Shown: positions 26,120-35,411 of the stretch, piece after piece
Position numbering within the stretch: position 1 is the first letter of the stretch
How the letters are laid out: every line of letters begins with the position of its first letter
DNA from: Bacillus sp. FJAT-26390
Lineage (GTDB): Bacteria; Bacillota; Bacilli; Paenibacillales; Paenibacillaceae
Direction of reading: 5' to 3'
Length of the DNA stretch: 64,000 bases
Assembly (NCBI RefSeq): GCF_001682865.1
Contig: NZ_MAQX01000001.1
Location: forward strand, 434,001-498,000
Made by a program: the position numbers and the translations under genes
Notes under the pieces: generated by a model
What the model saw: only the letters and a program-made list of their open reading frames with translations
Databases searched by the model: none
Told to the model about the DNA's origin: nothing

Positions 26120-26536
26120 TTATTTACGTGGATTATAGTAAATCGTACGCCCGTTGAACATAGTCAGCTCAGCCTGCAGCTGCTTCGCCATAAATTTACA
26201 CAGCTCATTTGCTTTTGCCTTATCGCCATGCGTAGCCTCATCTGGAAGGACGACCTGCACGCAAGGAACGGTTTTGCCGGCTACGCTCGTTGTTTCACTG
26301 GGACCAAATATGATGTGCTTATAAAGAGGATTAATGCCTTTTAAATAAAACCAACGGTCATCTTGTTTCGATTCGATCGTATAGGGGAATGCGGCTTCGG
26401 CGTAATCCCAGCCTAACTGGGCGCCGGTTAGCTTGGTTTGCTCTACGTAATGCAGAAGCTGGCTTTGCACGTCTTCCAATGTCAGCTTTTCCACGGATGA
26501 TCCTTGCACGAATTTTATGTAAGCGCTTTGACTCAT
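26120..26536 (-). CDS. DUF1885-like protein
   Basis: This 138-residue soluble protein begins MSQSAYIKFVQGS and shows LGWDYAEAAFPYTIE, NPLYKHIIFG, and VQVVLPDEATHGDKAKANELCKF. The layout is reminiscent of DUF1885 proteins of Bacillus, for which no function is established. The family name rests on memory, so treat it as tentative. It precedes the strong terminator at 26078. Confidence 0.7.
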   Translation of the reverse strand: MSQSAYIKFVQGSSVEKLTLEDVQSQLLHYVEQTKLTGAQLGWDYAEAAFPYTIESKQDDRWFYLKGINPLYKHIIFGPSETTSVAGKTVPCVQVVLPDEATHGDKAKANELCKFMAKQLQAELTMFNGRTIYYNPRK

Positions 26537-26611
26537 CGCATCTCACCTCTGCCAACATCATAGCATGCTCGAAATCGGTTGACAATAAGTGGGATACCCT
26601 CGTTCCCTATC

Positions 26612-26660
26612 AAAAAAAACCGTCCCAAAAAGCACTTTCATGCTTCGTTAGGGCGGTTTT
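26612..26660 (-). terminator. Terminator of speA
   Basis: On the minus strand, AACCGCCC pairs with GGGACGGTT around a loop and is followed by eight T. Confidence 0.85.
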
Positions 26661-26676
26661 CATTATATTAATGCGA

Positions 26677-28146
26677 TTAAGAAATAGCTGTTTCCTCTAC
26701 GATTACTTTAACAAACTCGATGCTGCGGTCCTCAGGCCCTTTGACCGGCAAGCCGACTTGGACATGATCCACGATATAATCGATATTTTTTTGGGTAATC
26801 ACTTCGCCTGGCAGCAGAATCGGGATGCCTGGCGGGTAAACATAAATAAATTCAGCAATGATTCGTCCCGCGGATTCCTTGAACGGCAGCACTTCCGTCT
26901 GGCCGTAGAATGCATCGCGAGGCGAGAGGGAGAGCTGAGGGATATCCGGAATTTTGACGACTAATTCACGTGCTTCAGCACCTTCATGGAACCGCTCTGA
27001 CAAGCCGCGCAGCGCAATTAATAATTTTGATACGGAATCAGAGGTATCTCCAGGCGTAACTAAGCAAAGAATGTTATACATGTCGCTCATTTCGATTTCC
27101 ACATTATAGTTGTCGCGCAGCCAATTTTCCGTCTCGTAGCCGGTAATGCCTAGGTGACGGACATGAATGGATACTTTAGTCGGATCGTAATCATAGGTAG
27201 CCTCATCGCCGAGAATTTCTTCTCCGAAGCAATAAAGGCCTGGAATCTCATTGATTTGCTGACGGGCATGCTGTGCCAGTTCAATCGCGCGCTCGGCGAT
27301 TGCATGTCCATTCAAAGCAAGATTACGCCTCGACGTATCAAGTGACGCTAGCAAAATATAAGAGGTCGACGTGGTCGTCAGCATACTGATTACGGTCTGA
27401 ATGCGGTGCGGATTAACTCTGCCCTTGCGAACATTAAGCACCGAGCTTTGCGTCATGGAGCCGCCGAGCTTATGAACGCTCGTCGCTGCCATATCCGCGC
27501 CAGCCTGCATAGCGGACATCGGCAGCTTTTCATGGAAATGAATAAGCACGCCATGCGCCTCGTCCACAAGGACAGGGATGTCGAAGCTATGTACGAGATC
27601 CACAATCTCCTTGAGATTAGCGCAAATGCCGAAGTAAGTCGGGTTGATAACAAGCACGGCTTTGGCATCCGGGTGGCGCTCCAGCGCCTTGCGCACGGAG
27701 CGGGTCGTAATGCCGTGGTCAATGCCGAGATTATTATCCCTAGCAGGCGAAATGAATACGGGTCTTGCGCCTGCGAAGATGATGGCAGCCATAATGGATT
27801 TGTGCACATTGCGGGGTACGATGATTTTGTCCCCGGGCGCGCACACCGATAAGATCATCGTTATAATCGCGCCGCTGGTTCCTTGCACGGAGAAATAGGT
27901 ATAGTCCGATCCGAAGGCGTCAGCAGCCAGCTTCTGCGCTTCTTCAATAACGCCTGTAGGCTGATGCAGGTCATCAAGCGGTGCTATATTGATTAAATCG
28001 ATCGACAACGCGTTATCGCCGATAAATTCGCGAAATTCCGAGTCGCTGCCCAATCCTTTTTTGTGTCCGGGAATATGAAACTGAACGGGATCCTGCTCCG
28101 CATGTCGGCGAAGCGCGGTGAAGAGCGGGGTTTTATTGTGATCCAT
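26677..28146 (-). CDS. speA: Arginine decarboxylase, fold-type I (SpeA/Orn-Lys-Arg decarboxylase)
   Basis: This PLP-dependent decarboxylase of the aminotransferase-like Orn/Lys/Arg family produces agmatine for polyamine synthesis. PFHIPGHK-like QFHIPGHKKG opens the protein, with FSVQGTSGA for cofactor binding, VDEAHGVLIHF with the PLP Asp, and the Schiff-base lysine in SVHKLGGSMTQSS. The C-terminal domain is present (total 489 residues, as in B. subtilis SpeA). The start at 28146 is preferred over an ATG three codons upstream because of its distance to AGGG. Lysine decarboxylase is a less likely alternative. Confidence 0.88.
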   Translation of the reverse strand: MDHNKTPLFTALRRHAEQDPVQFHIPGHKKGLGSDSEFREFIGDNALSIDLINIAPLDDLHQPTGVIEEAQKLAADAFGSDYTYFSVQGTSGAIITMILSVCAPGDKIIVPRNVHKSIMAAIIFAGARPVFISPARDNNLGIDHGITTRSVRKALERHPDAKAVLVINPTYFGICANLKEIVDLVHSFDIPVLVDEAHGVLIHFHEKLPMSAMQAGADMAATSVHKLGGSMTQSSVLNVRKGRVNPHRIQTVISMLTTTSTSYILLASLDTSRRNLALNGHAIAERAIELAQHARQQINEIPGLYCFGEEILGDEATYDYDPTKVSIHVRHLGITGYETENWLRDNYNVEIEMSDMYNILCLVTPGDTSDSVSKLLIALRGLSERFHEGAEARELVVKIPDIPQLSLSPRDAFYGQTEVLPFKESAGRIIAEFIYVYPPGIPILLPGEVITQKNIDYIVDHVQVGLPVKGPEDRSIEFVKVIVEETAIS

Positions 28147-28322
28147 CGCTATCATCCCTGCCTTTCATTAGAGGTAACAAACAAAGTTGAGTATAGCAAA
28201 TACAGGGGGGAATGCAAGCTACATTTTTTTAATAATAGCCGAGGCAGCTTATTTGTTCTTCAATTGTTCATAGATGATGGTTAAAAGGATATGGTAACAT
28301 AGGTTGGTGGAGGGGTTGCAGC

Positions 28323-29516
28323 ATGAAAGATAAACGAATGCTTATCGTAATGGCTATTCTAATGACAACGTTTATAGGATTCGGCATTATCATCCCGGTT
28401 ATGCCTGAAATTATCCAAGCAGCGGATCCTAGCAAAGCGGAATTACATACGGGCAGGATGCTGGCTATTTATTCCGCAGTATCATTCATCCTCTCGCCGT
28501 TTTGGGGGAGCTTGTCCGATCGAATCGGCAGACGGCCGATTATTCTAATTGGCGTACTTGGTTTTGCACTTAGCTTCTTGATGTTCGGGTTATCCTCGGG
28601 CAATTTAACGCTTATGTATTTGTCACGAGTGCTCGGAGGTTTGTTCTCGGGAGCAGTCGCTTCCGTTATCGTCGCGTATGTCGCCGACATAACGCCGCCG
28701 GAGGAGAGGACCAAAGGAATGGGGCTTGTCGGCATGTCGATCGGCCTTGGCTTTACGATTGGTCCCGGCGTTGGCGGCTTGCTCAGTGTGATTACGCTTG
28801 AGACTCCTTTTTATGCGGCATCTGCCTTAGCGCTCATTACGTTTGTGCTTGCTGCGGCGAAGCTGAAGGAATCGCTTGCGCCTGAGCAGCGGAGGAGCAA
28901 ATCGGAGAAGCGGGTATCGCGGCTTGCGGCTTTTACAGGACCGCTTAAATACTTGTACGTGCTGGCGTTTTTTGTAACGTTTACGCTCGCGGGAATGGAA
29001 GCTACGCTGCAATTTTTTGGCATGCGCCGCTTTGACGTGACTCCGCTGCAGGTCGGCATTTTGTTTTTTGTTTGCGGGTTTGTTGGAGCGCTTGTGCAGG
29101 GTGGTGTTGTGCGCAGACGCATCAAGACAGGCGAGGAGCCCAAATATATTGCTTTGGGGCTTGTCATTTCCGCTATCGGTTTCTTCCTCCTGCTGGCCGC
29201 ACATTCCTTATGGTGGGCAACGATGTCGCTAGCTGTATTTGGAATCGGCAACGCCTTGATCCGTCCGTGCGTGACGTCGCTCATTACGCAGAAGACGACA
29301 GTAGGCACAGGTGTCGCGTCGGGTTTAAGCTCATCAATGGATAGCTTAGGCCGCATAGCTGGACCGCTGCTAGGCTCCTTTTTCTTCACGATTGAGATGG
29401 GACTTCCTTACTTGCTGGGCGGCATATTGTGTTTGGCGGCGCTTCTGCTGCTGCTTCGTTTCCGTCAATTGGACAAGCACAGCTTCTCGGAAGGCACAGT
29501 AGATACGGCTAAATAA
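28323..29516 (+). CDS. MFS multidrug efflux transporter (NorA/Bmr/TetA-like)
   Basis: This 397-residue, 12-helix major facilitator of the drug:H+ antiporter-1 group has the motif A sequence GSLSDRIGRRPIIL between helices 2 and 3 and the motif C region GLGFTIGPGVGGLLS in helix 5. It probably exports a hydrophobic compound. A GGTGGAGG ribosome site precedes the ATG. It is monocistronic with a strong terminator, and convergent with the TetR gene. Confidence 0.9.
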   Translation: MKDKRMLIVMAILMTTFIGFGIIIPVMPEIIQAADPSKAELHTGRMLAIYSAVSFILSPFWGSLSDRIGRRPIILIGVLGFALSFLMFGLSSGNLTLMYLSRVLGGLFSGAVASVIVAYVADITPPEERTKGMGLVGMSIGLGFTIGPGVGGLLSVITLETPFYAASALALITFVLAAAKLKESLAPEQRRSKSEKRVSRLAAFTGPLKYLYVLAFFVTFTLAGMEATLQFFGMRRFDVTPLQVGILFFVCGFVGALVQGGVVRRRIKTGEEPKYIALGLVISAIGFFLLLAAHSLWWATMSLAVFGIGNALIRPCVTSLITQKTTVGTGVASGLSSSMDSLGRIAGPLLGSFFFTIEMGLPYLLGGILCLAALLLLLRFRQLDKHSFSEGTVDTAK

Positions 29517-29518
29517 AA

Positions 29519-29570
29519 TAAAAAAACAAGCCGGTTGTTCATCATAAGATGGACAACCGGCTTGTTTTGT
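29519..29570. terminator. Bidirectional terminator between MFS and TetR genes
   Basis: AAAACAAGCCGGTTGT pairs with ACAACCGGCTTGTTTT around a short loop and CATC/GATG extension, flanked by A/T runs. Confidence 0.95.
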
Positions 29571-30233
29571 TTAGGGGGCAAGGCCTTTGAGTATAAAGGT
29601 GATCGTTGCCTCCCGTTCCTTCACGTCATCCCAGCCGCTATCCGCTCGAGTGCTTGAAAAGGTCCGAAAAAGCACATAGCCCATGAGAGAGGAAGCCGCG
29701 AGGCGTATGATCGTAAGCGGCGACCAATCCACAATCGTGCCTTCCTGCTGAAACTTCCGTATATTGACGCTAAATTTCTCGAACACCTTCGTTAAAATCA
29801 GCTTATGGAATTGCTCTTGAAGGTCAGGATGAAACGGAATTTCTTGCACGAATATTTTGATGACCTGTATATGGCGCTCTACAAACTCTATGCGATTCTC
29901 GATAATTGCTCGCAGCAATTGATCCAGGCTGTCATAGCTGCTGTCGAGCACTTTATAAAAATCGCGGAGCACGAATGGCGCTACAAGCTTTGCCATTACA
30001 GGTGCTACGATAGAGAAGAGCAAATCCTTTTTGGTCTTGTAATGGCGGAAAATCGTACCCTCGGCAACGCCTGCACGCTGCGCGATTTCACTCGTAGAAG
30101 ATGCGGCAAACCCTTTTTGGGCAAAAATTTCCGAAGCTGCCTGCACGATTTTTAATTGCTTATCGGTCATCCTTACTTCTTCATCATCTAGCTTCAACAG
30201 CTCTTGCAGCCATTGCTCAACCGGTTCTTGCAT
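29571..30233 (-). CDS. TetR/AcrR family regulator
   Basis: This is a transcriptional repressor with an N-terminal helix-turn-helix (about residues 30-75: QLKIVQAASEIFAQKGF, then TSEIAQRAGVAEGTIFRHYKTKKDLL) and an effector-binding C-terminal domain. It is unusual in carrying a 25-residue acidic N-terminal extension (MQEPVEQWLQELLKLDDEE). The start at 30233 follows AAGGAG. It is the last gene of the operon with the ABC exporter and probably represses that promoter through the mirrored operators at 32097 and 32144. Confidence 0.9.
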   Translation of the reverse strand: MQEPVEQWLQELLKLDDEEVRMTDKQLKIVQAASEIFAQKGFAASSTSEIAQRAGVAEGTIFRHYKTKKDLLFSIVAPVMAKLVAPFVLRDFYKVLDSSYDSLDQLLRAIIENRIEFVERHIQVIKIFVQEIPFHPDLQEQFHKLILTKVFEKFSVNIRKFQQEGTIVDWSPLTIIRLAASSLMGYVLFRTFSSTRADSGWDDVKEREATITFILKGLAP

Positions 30234-30289
30234 CTGAGACACTCCTTCGCTCTTACCCATTCCTTCATTATATCAGAAGCTTAACGATG

Positions 30290-31312
30290 CTACATGCGGC
30301 GGTGCTTCTTTAAAGCCAGCACATTCAATAGAGCAAAAATACAAGAGAAGCCGACTAACACGTAAACATCCGTTTGAAAATCACGCCAGCCCTCGCCGCG
30401 AATCATGATGCCCCGCATGGCATCGGCACCGTAATAAAGAGGCATGACGAAGCTTAGCTTCTGCAGCCAAGGATTCATCGCGTCGAGGTTGAACAAGCCA
30501 GAGAAAAACGCTTGCGGCACGATAACAATCGGAATGAACTGAATAATTTGAAATTCACTGCTGGCAAAGGACGACAGCAACGTTCCGAGCGTTAATGCCG
30601 TTAAAGATAGCAGCAAATTAATGAGCAGCATATATCCGATATTGCCAGCCATGTACAAACCGAGAACGTCAACGGAAAACCAGGCGATCAAGGACGCTTG
30701 CAGCAGGGTGAAAATGCCGAATCCGGCTAAATAGCCTGCGACGATTTCACTGCGCCTAATCGGCGTAGCGAGCAATCGCTCGAGCGTTCCGCTTGTTCTC
30801 TCCCGCAGGAAGGAGACGCCTGCAAGCAGGAAGACAAAGAAAAACGAGAAGAAGCCGATGAGCACAGGTCCAAAGGAATCAAATGCAGCCATGTCTGGTC
30901 CGCCGTGCAAATACGTAATAGCAGGTGCGGAGCTTGCTGCTCCGTTCTGAAGTACATTTTGCAATAGCAGCAAGACGGCTCGGTTAGTGGAGGGGTCGCT
31001 CCCCTCAAGCGTTAGCTCCGGCGTGCCTGCTCCGCTTAGTTGAAGGATGGCGTCGAGCTTGCCCGCTTTTAATGCCGCCTGCGCATCTTCAGCAGAGCTG
31101 TAGCTTATAATCTCCGCATTCAAGGTCTCGAATTTTTCCGTGATTGCCGCTGGAGGATCAATCATCCCAATGGCAGGCGAGACGGCTTGCCCGTCAAATA
31201 CGAGCTTCATCAAGCATAGAATGAGCAGGGGAGCAAGGAACAGCATGGCAAGCGTTCTTTTGTCACGAAGAAATTGTTTGATGATACGAATGGCAAGCGC
31301 ACGTATTCTCAT
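30290..31312 (-). CDS. ABC-2 type permease
   Basis: This 340-residue permease has an N-terminal membrane helix, an external domain (about 50-170), then five helices typical of ABC-2 exporters (DrrB/YhfE-like), including FFSFFFVFLLAGVSFLRERTSGTLERLLATP, the conserved loop of the family. It overlaps the ATPase gene by 4 bases. The pair probably exports a drug or lipid. A short gap follows to the TetR gene. Confidence 0.9.
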   Translation of the reverse strand: MRIRALAIRIIKQFLRDKRTLAMLFLAPLLILCLMKLVFDGQAVSPAIGMIDPPAAITEKFETLNAEIISYSSAEDAQAALKAGKLDAILQLSGAGTPELTLEGSDPSTNRAVLLLLQNVLQNGAASSAPAITYLHGGPDMAAFDSFGPVLIGFFSFFFVFLLAGVSFLRERTSGTLERLLATPIRRSEIVAGYLAGFGIFTLLQASLIAWFSVDVLGLYMAGNIGYMLLINLLLSLTALTLGTLLSSFASSEFQIIQFIPIVIVPQAFFSGLFNLDAMNPWLQKLSFVMPLYYGADAMRGIMIRGEGWRDFQTDVYVLVGFSCIFALLNVLALKKHRRM

Positions 31313-32070
31313 GCTTCAACGCCTCCTTCACGGCCAAGCGCGATGAACGCTTCTTCGATGGTATTTGCGCCCGCTTGCCGGATAATCGCTTGAGGCGTAT
31401 CGACGGCAATAAGCTTTCCGCCTCGGATCAGGCCAAGCCGATCGCATTTTTCCGCTTCATCCATCACATGCGTCGTAATAATGATCGTTACGCCTTGCTT
31501 GGTAAGCGCAGATAACTCCTGCCAAATCGATTGGCGCAGAACAGGGTCAATTCCGACCGTCGGCTCGTCAAGCACGAGCAGCTTCGGCTCGTGCAGAAGC
31601 GCGATTGCCAGCGAGAGCCGGCGCTTCATCCCGCCGGAGTAGGCTGCTGTTTGCTTATTCAAATGATCGGTTAATGCAACAAGCTGGGATACGGCTTGAA
31701 TCCTCTCTTGAAGGACCGCCCCCTTTAATCCGAACATAGCGCCAAAGAAAGCTAAATTTTGCTTGCCCGTCAATTCGTTGTAAAGCGCATCCGACTGCGC
31801 CATGTAACCGAACGCTTGCAGCATTTTTAGCTGCGGCATCGGCTCGCCAAGCATGCGGACCGTGCCTGCATCGGCATGATCAATGCCTGTCATCAGCTTG
31901 ATGAGCGTCGTTTTGCCCGAGCCGGAAGGGCCTAGCAATCCGAACAGCTCGCCCTGCGAAATGGAAAGCGTAATGTCTTCAAGCACGGCTCGGCCGCCGA
32001 ATGAACGTGTAATGCCTTGCACCTCGACGGCAATGTCAGCTCCGGAAGGCTCGTTTTTGCTGGCAAACAT
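31309..32070 (-). CDS. ABC-2 type transporter ATP-binding protein
   Basis: This ATPase drives the neighbouring ABC-2 permease. Walker A is GPSGSGKTT, the signature SGGMKRRLSLA, Walker B LLVLDEPTVGIDP, and the H-loop TTHVMDEAE, all typical of the DrrA/NodI drug exporter group. It is the first gene of an operon ATPase-permease-TetR. Two divergent operators lie just upstream. Confidence 0.93.
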   Translation of the reverse strand: MFASKNEPSGADIAVEVQGITRSFGGRAVLEDITLSISQGELFGLLGPSGSGKTTLIKLMTGIDHADAGTVRMLGEPMPQLKMLQAFGYMAQSDALYNELTGKQNLAFFGAMFGLKGAVLQERIQAVSQLVALTDHLNKQTAAYSGGMKRRLSLAIALLHEPKLLVLDEPTVGIDPVLRQSIWQELSALTKQGVTIIITTHVMDEAEKCDRLGLIRGGKLIAVDTPQAIIRQAGANTIEEAFIALGREGGVEA

Positions 32071-32096
32071 GATGGGTCACGCTCCTCGTCCTCATA

Positions 32097-32115
32097 AATG
32101 AGTAAGTACTCACTT
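32097..32115. promoter_or_regulatory. TetR-type operator, site 1
   Basis: AATGAGTAAGTACTCACTT contains the palindrome TGAGTA-AG-TACTCA. It sits 1 base downstream of the predicted -10 (on the minus strand). Its exact reverse complement recurs at 32144-32162. Confidence 0.75.
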
Positions 32116-32116
32116 T

Positions 32117-32145
32117 ATTATACATACGATTTGCGCGTTCGTGAA
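32117..32145 (-). promoter_or_regulatory. Promoter of the ABC exporter-TetR operon
   Basis: On the minus strand, TTCACG (-35) and TATAAT (-10, plus-strand 32117-32122) are spaced 17 bases. The elements lie between, and touch, the two operator copies, so TetR binding would block it. Confidence 0.7.
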
Positions 32146-32162
32146 GTGAGTACTTACTCATT
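32144..32162. promoter_or_regulatory. TetR-type operator, site 2
   Basis: AAGTGAGTACTTACTCATT is the exact reverse complement of site 1, centred 47 bases away, which is close to 4.5 helical turns. It may also act on the divergent RND gene, whose start lies about 160 bases downstream. Confidence 0.75.
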
Positions 32163-32321
32163 TTTTATAAGCTTGTAATCGGTCTACAGACGTAGCCGGA
32201 TTACGACTAAGGGCGAGAAACAAATCCCTTCTCTGGACGTTTTTGCTATCCCCAGCTTCCCACTATGATTAGAAAAGACAATACAAAAGAAAACCGTAGA
32301 GGGAAAAGGAGTCGGAAACAA

Positions 32322-35300
32322 ATGAGTAGATTGACAGAATGGTCATTCCGAAATAAGGCGGCCATGATTCTAATCGTCATTATGGCATTAGCGATGGGGG
32401 TAATCAGCTATTTCAGGCTGCCGATGGAGTTTTTGCCAGCAGCTGATAATCCGCAGGTTATGATAACCGCGATTGGACCGGGAAGCGATGCGAAGTCGAT
32501 GGAGCAAATGGTCACGAATCCTCTGGAAGAGGCCGTAACGTTCGTGAAAGGGAAGACCGACATGTTCTCGACTTCAGGTGACGGATACGCCCAAATCAAT
32601 ATGAATTTTGACTCGAAAACGAACATGAAGGAAGCAAAGGCGGAAATTGAGCGGGTGGTGGATCAGGTCCAGCTGCCTGCAAATGTGATGAAGCCGTTCG
32701 TCGTTCAATTCAACACGTCGATGATTCCAATCGCGTGGGTTACGTTGACGTTTGACGAGGGAATGAGCGAGCAAGAGAAGGAAGCTAAGCTGAAAATCGT
32801 TACGGCAGAGCTTCAGAAGTCAGAAGGCGCGAGTCAGGTCAGCGTAAGCGGCAAGTCAACGCCAACTGTACATGTCGTGCCTACAACAGATAAGCTTGCT
32901 GCAGCGGGCATCCCTGTGCAATCGCTTATGGGCGTGCTGCAGGGCAGAGGGGCTTCCGTTTCGATCGGAGAACGCACGCTTGACGGAGGAGCCAGCAACC
33001 TAAACGTATATGACCAGGTAACGGATGTGGAAACGCTGCGCAGCCTTCCAGTCGCGGCAGGCGTAAAGCTTGGCGACGTGGCGACGGTGGAGCTAGCTAA
33101 GGATCAAGAGAGCATCAGCCGCATGAACGGCAAGGATGCGATCATGTTCACCATTTCTAAATCAGCGGATGCAAATGCGGTTACGGTCGGCAAAGGAATC
33201 GAGAAAACGATTGAGCGCCTAAACGCAGACAATAAGGGAATTGAAGCTTCTATCATTCTAAGCACTTCCGATTCAGTTGTCTCTTCCGTTAATAGCATGA
33301 TGCGGGAAGTATTGCTTGGCGCATTGTTCGCTACAATCGTTATCTTATTGTTCATGCGCAATTTTAAAGCGACGATCGTAACGATTGTTTCCATACCGCT
33401 GTCGCTTGGCATTACGCTTTATTTGCTGCAGCTCTCAGGCGTATCGCTTAACATCATTACGCTTGGAGGCGTAGCGGTTGCGGTTGGCCGCCTAGTTGAC
33501 GATAGTATTGTCGTCATTGAGAACATTTACAGAAGGCTGCAAAAAGAATCCTTCTCCGTCAAGCTCATTACGGATGCAACGAAGGAAGTAGCATCCGCCA
33601 TTACCTCGTCAACGCTCGTAACGGTAGCCGTGTTTCTACCGATGGGCCTTCTGCGCGGCTCGCTGCAAGCCTTTCTGCTGCCCTTCGCGCTAACGGTTGC
33701 TTACTCGCTGCTAGCCTCTCTCTTAGTCGCACTGACTGTCGTACCGCTTCTAAGCGCGTTGTTGCTTCGGGGCACAAAGGAGAAGGAGCATGCCGGCTCG
33801 CCTAAATTCGCTGCCTTCATCCGCTGGAACCTTGCGCATAAATTAGTGCCGTTAATGATTGCGGTGCTGCTGTTCGCAGGCTCGATCAGTGCTTACATCT
33901 TCATGCCAAAAGGGGCGCTTGACTCCTCTAGCGCCGAGAATGTCAACGTAACGCTGCAATATCCAAGCGAAACGCCTGCGGATGAGGTGCTTGATGCAGG
34001 CAAAAAATTCGAATCCTATATGACCGGCAACAAAGATATCGAATGGGTCATGATGATGCTTGGCAATAGCGCCGATGCGGCCAAATACGGATCTGTATCG
34101 TCGCCTACGCTAATCACCTATATGATTGATCTTAAGGATGGCGTCGATGCTGAGTTATTTATGGAGGATGTAAAATCGCAGAAGGACAATTACAAAGATG
34201 CAACGTTAACGGTTAATGCATCCGATTTAATAATGGGAGGCGGGTCGCCGCAAATCAATATTGACGTGACCGGCGACGATCCTGAGCAGCTCGCTCAAAC
34301 CGCGGATAAGCTTATCGCTGCCATTAAGCCGATTGATGGGGTGCAAAAGGTTGTAAGCAACCAGGAGGAGAAAAAATCGGTTTACTCGTTCAATGTCAAT
34401 CCTGCCGTTGCAAAAGGCCAAGAAGTGGCGATGCAGCTGCAAAGCATGCTGAACCCGGTGCCGATTGGCACGATTAGGCTTGAGGACAGCGATACGCCGG
34501 TTATTTTGCAGCCGGTCTTGAACCCAGCCTCAAAGGCGGAGCTTGAGCAGCTCACTGTAATGACGGAGACAGGCGCCACTCCAATTTCGAAGGTGGCGGA
34601 ATTGACGCGCTCCGAGGAGCCTGCCTTGTACTACCACAAAGACGGGAAAACCTATATCCGAGTAACGGCTAACGCCGAACCTAAGGAGCTTTCGGTCGTT
34701 GGCGATAAAGTCGACAAAGCGGCAGCGGACATGAAGCTGCCGGAGGGCGTAACGCTTGCAGTAGGCGGGGCGTCTGCCGATCAATCGAGCGATTTCGCAG
34801 ATCTCGGATTAACGGCGCTTATTTCCATCGGTATCGTGTATCTGATCATGGTGCTGACCTTCAAAACGCTTAGAGCACCGCTCGCGATAATGATTTCGCT
34901 GCCTCTGGCCGCAATTGGAGCTGTAACGGGCTTGCTCGTATCGGGCGTAACGCCTGATTTCACGGCGATGTTCGGAGCGCTGATGCTGATCGGCATCGTC
35001 GTCACGAATGCGATCGTACTGATTGACCGCGTGAAGCAAAACGAGCAGACCATGTCGATACGCGAAGCTTTGATCGAAGCAGCGACGACTCGGATGCGTC
35101 CGATCGTGATGACGGCGGTAGCGACAGTATCCGCGATGCTGCCACTCGTGTTCGGTTCACATGAATCGGGAAGCATCGTTTCCCAAAGTCTTGCCATCGT
35201 CGTAATCGGAGGTTTGATCGCAGCAACGCTGCTTACGTTGATCATCGTTCCGTGCGTGTATGAGCTGCTATTCTTCCGCACCTCCCGCAAACAACGGCGC

Positions 35301-35351
35301 GCTAACGCAGCATCCGCGCAAGCGGAAGCCGCCGCCGCGCAGCAGGTTTAA
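32322..35351 (+). CDS. RND family efflux permease (SwrC/AcrB-like)
   Basis: This 1,009-residue proton-driven RND permease resembles B. subtilis SwrC (YerP) and the AcrB family. It opens with the N-terminal helix WSFRNKAAMILIVIMALAMGVISY, has two large external domains and twelve helices, and carries the conserved VDDSIVVIENIYR region of helix 4 with the proton-relay Asp pair. The start at 32322 is preferred since AAGGAG sits just upstream; an ATG 57 bases earlier is in frame but lacks a ribosome site. No adaptor gene neighbours it. A divergent operator pair lies about 160 bases upstream. Confidence 0.92.
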   Translation: MSRLTEWSFRNKAAMILIVIMALAMGVISYFRLPMEFLPAADNPQVMITAIGPGSDAKSMEQMVTNPLEEAVTFVKGKTDMFSTSGDGYAQINMNFDSKTNMKEAKAEIERVVDQVQLPANVMKPFVVQFNTSMIPIAWVTLTFDEGMSEQEKEAKLKIVTAELQKSEGASQVSVSGKSTPTVHVVPTTDKLAAAGIPVQSLMGVLQGRGASVSIGERTLDGGASNLNVYDQVTDVETLRSLPVAAGVKLGDVATVELAKDQESISRMNGKDAIMFTISKSADANAVTVGKGIEKTIERLNADNKGIEASIILSTSDSVVSSVNSMMREVLLGALFATIVILLFMRNFKATIVTIVSIPLSLGITLYLLQLSGVSLNIITLGGVAVAVGRLVDDSIVVIENIYRRLQKESFSVKLITDATKEVASAITSSTLVTVAVFLPMGLLRGSLQAFLLPFALTVAYSLLASLLVALTVVPLLSALLLRGTKEKEHAGSPKFAAFIRWNLAHKLVPLMIAVLLFAGSISAYIFMPKGALDSSSAENVNVTLQYPSETPADEVLDAGKKFESYMTGNKDIEWVMMMLGNSADAAKYGSVSSPTLITYMIDLKDGVDAELFMEDVKSQKDNYKDATLTVNASDLIMGGGSPQINIDVTGDDPEQLAQTADKLIAAIKPIDGVQKVVSNQEEKKSVYSFNVNPAVAKGQEVAMQLQSMLNPVPIGTIRLEDSDTPVILQPVLNPASKAELEQLTVMTETGATPISKVAELTRSEEPALYYHKDGKTYIRVTANAEPKELSVVGDKVDKAAADMKLPEGVTLAVGGASADQSSDFADLGLTALISIGIVYLIMVLTFKTLRAPLAIMISLPLAAIGAVTGLLVSGVTPDFTAMFGALMLIGIVVTNAIVLIDRVKQNEQTMSIREALIEAATTRMRPIVMTAVATVSAMLPLVFGSHESGSIVSQSLAIVVIGGLIAATLLTLIIVPCVYELLFFRTSRKQRRANAASAQAEAAAAQQV

Positions 35352-35355
35352 TAAT

Positions 35356-35406
35356 AAAAGGCTGTACCACAAAGGTCAAAATCGACCTTGGGGTACAGCC
35401 TTTCTT
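35356..35406. terminator. Strong bidirectional terminator
   Basis: AAAGGCTGTACC pairs with GGTACAGCCTTT, with an inner AAGGTC/GACCTT helix and flanking A/T runs, between the RND and YktB genes. Confidence 0.95.
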
Positions 35407-35411
35407 TGTTG

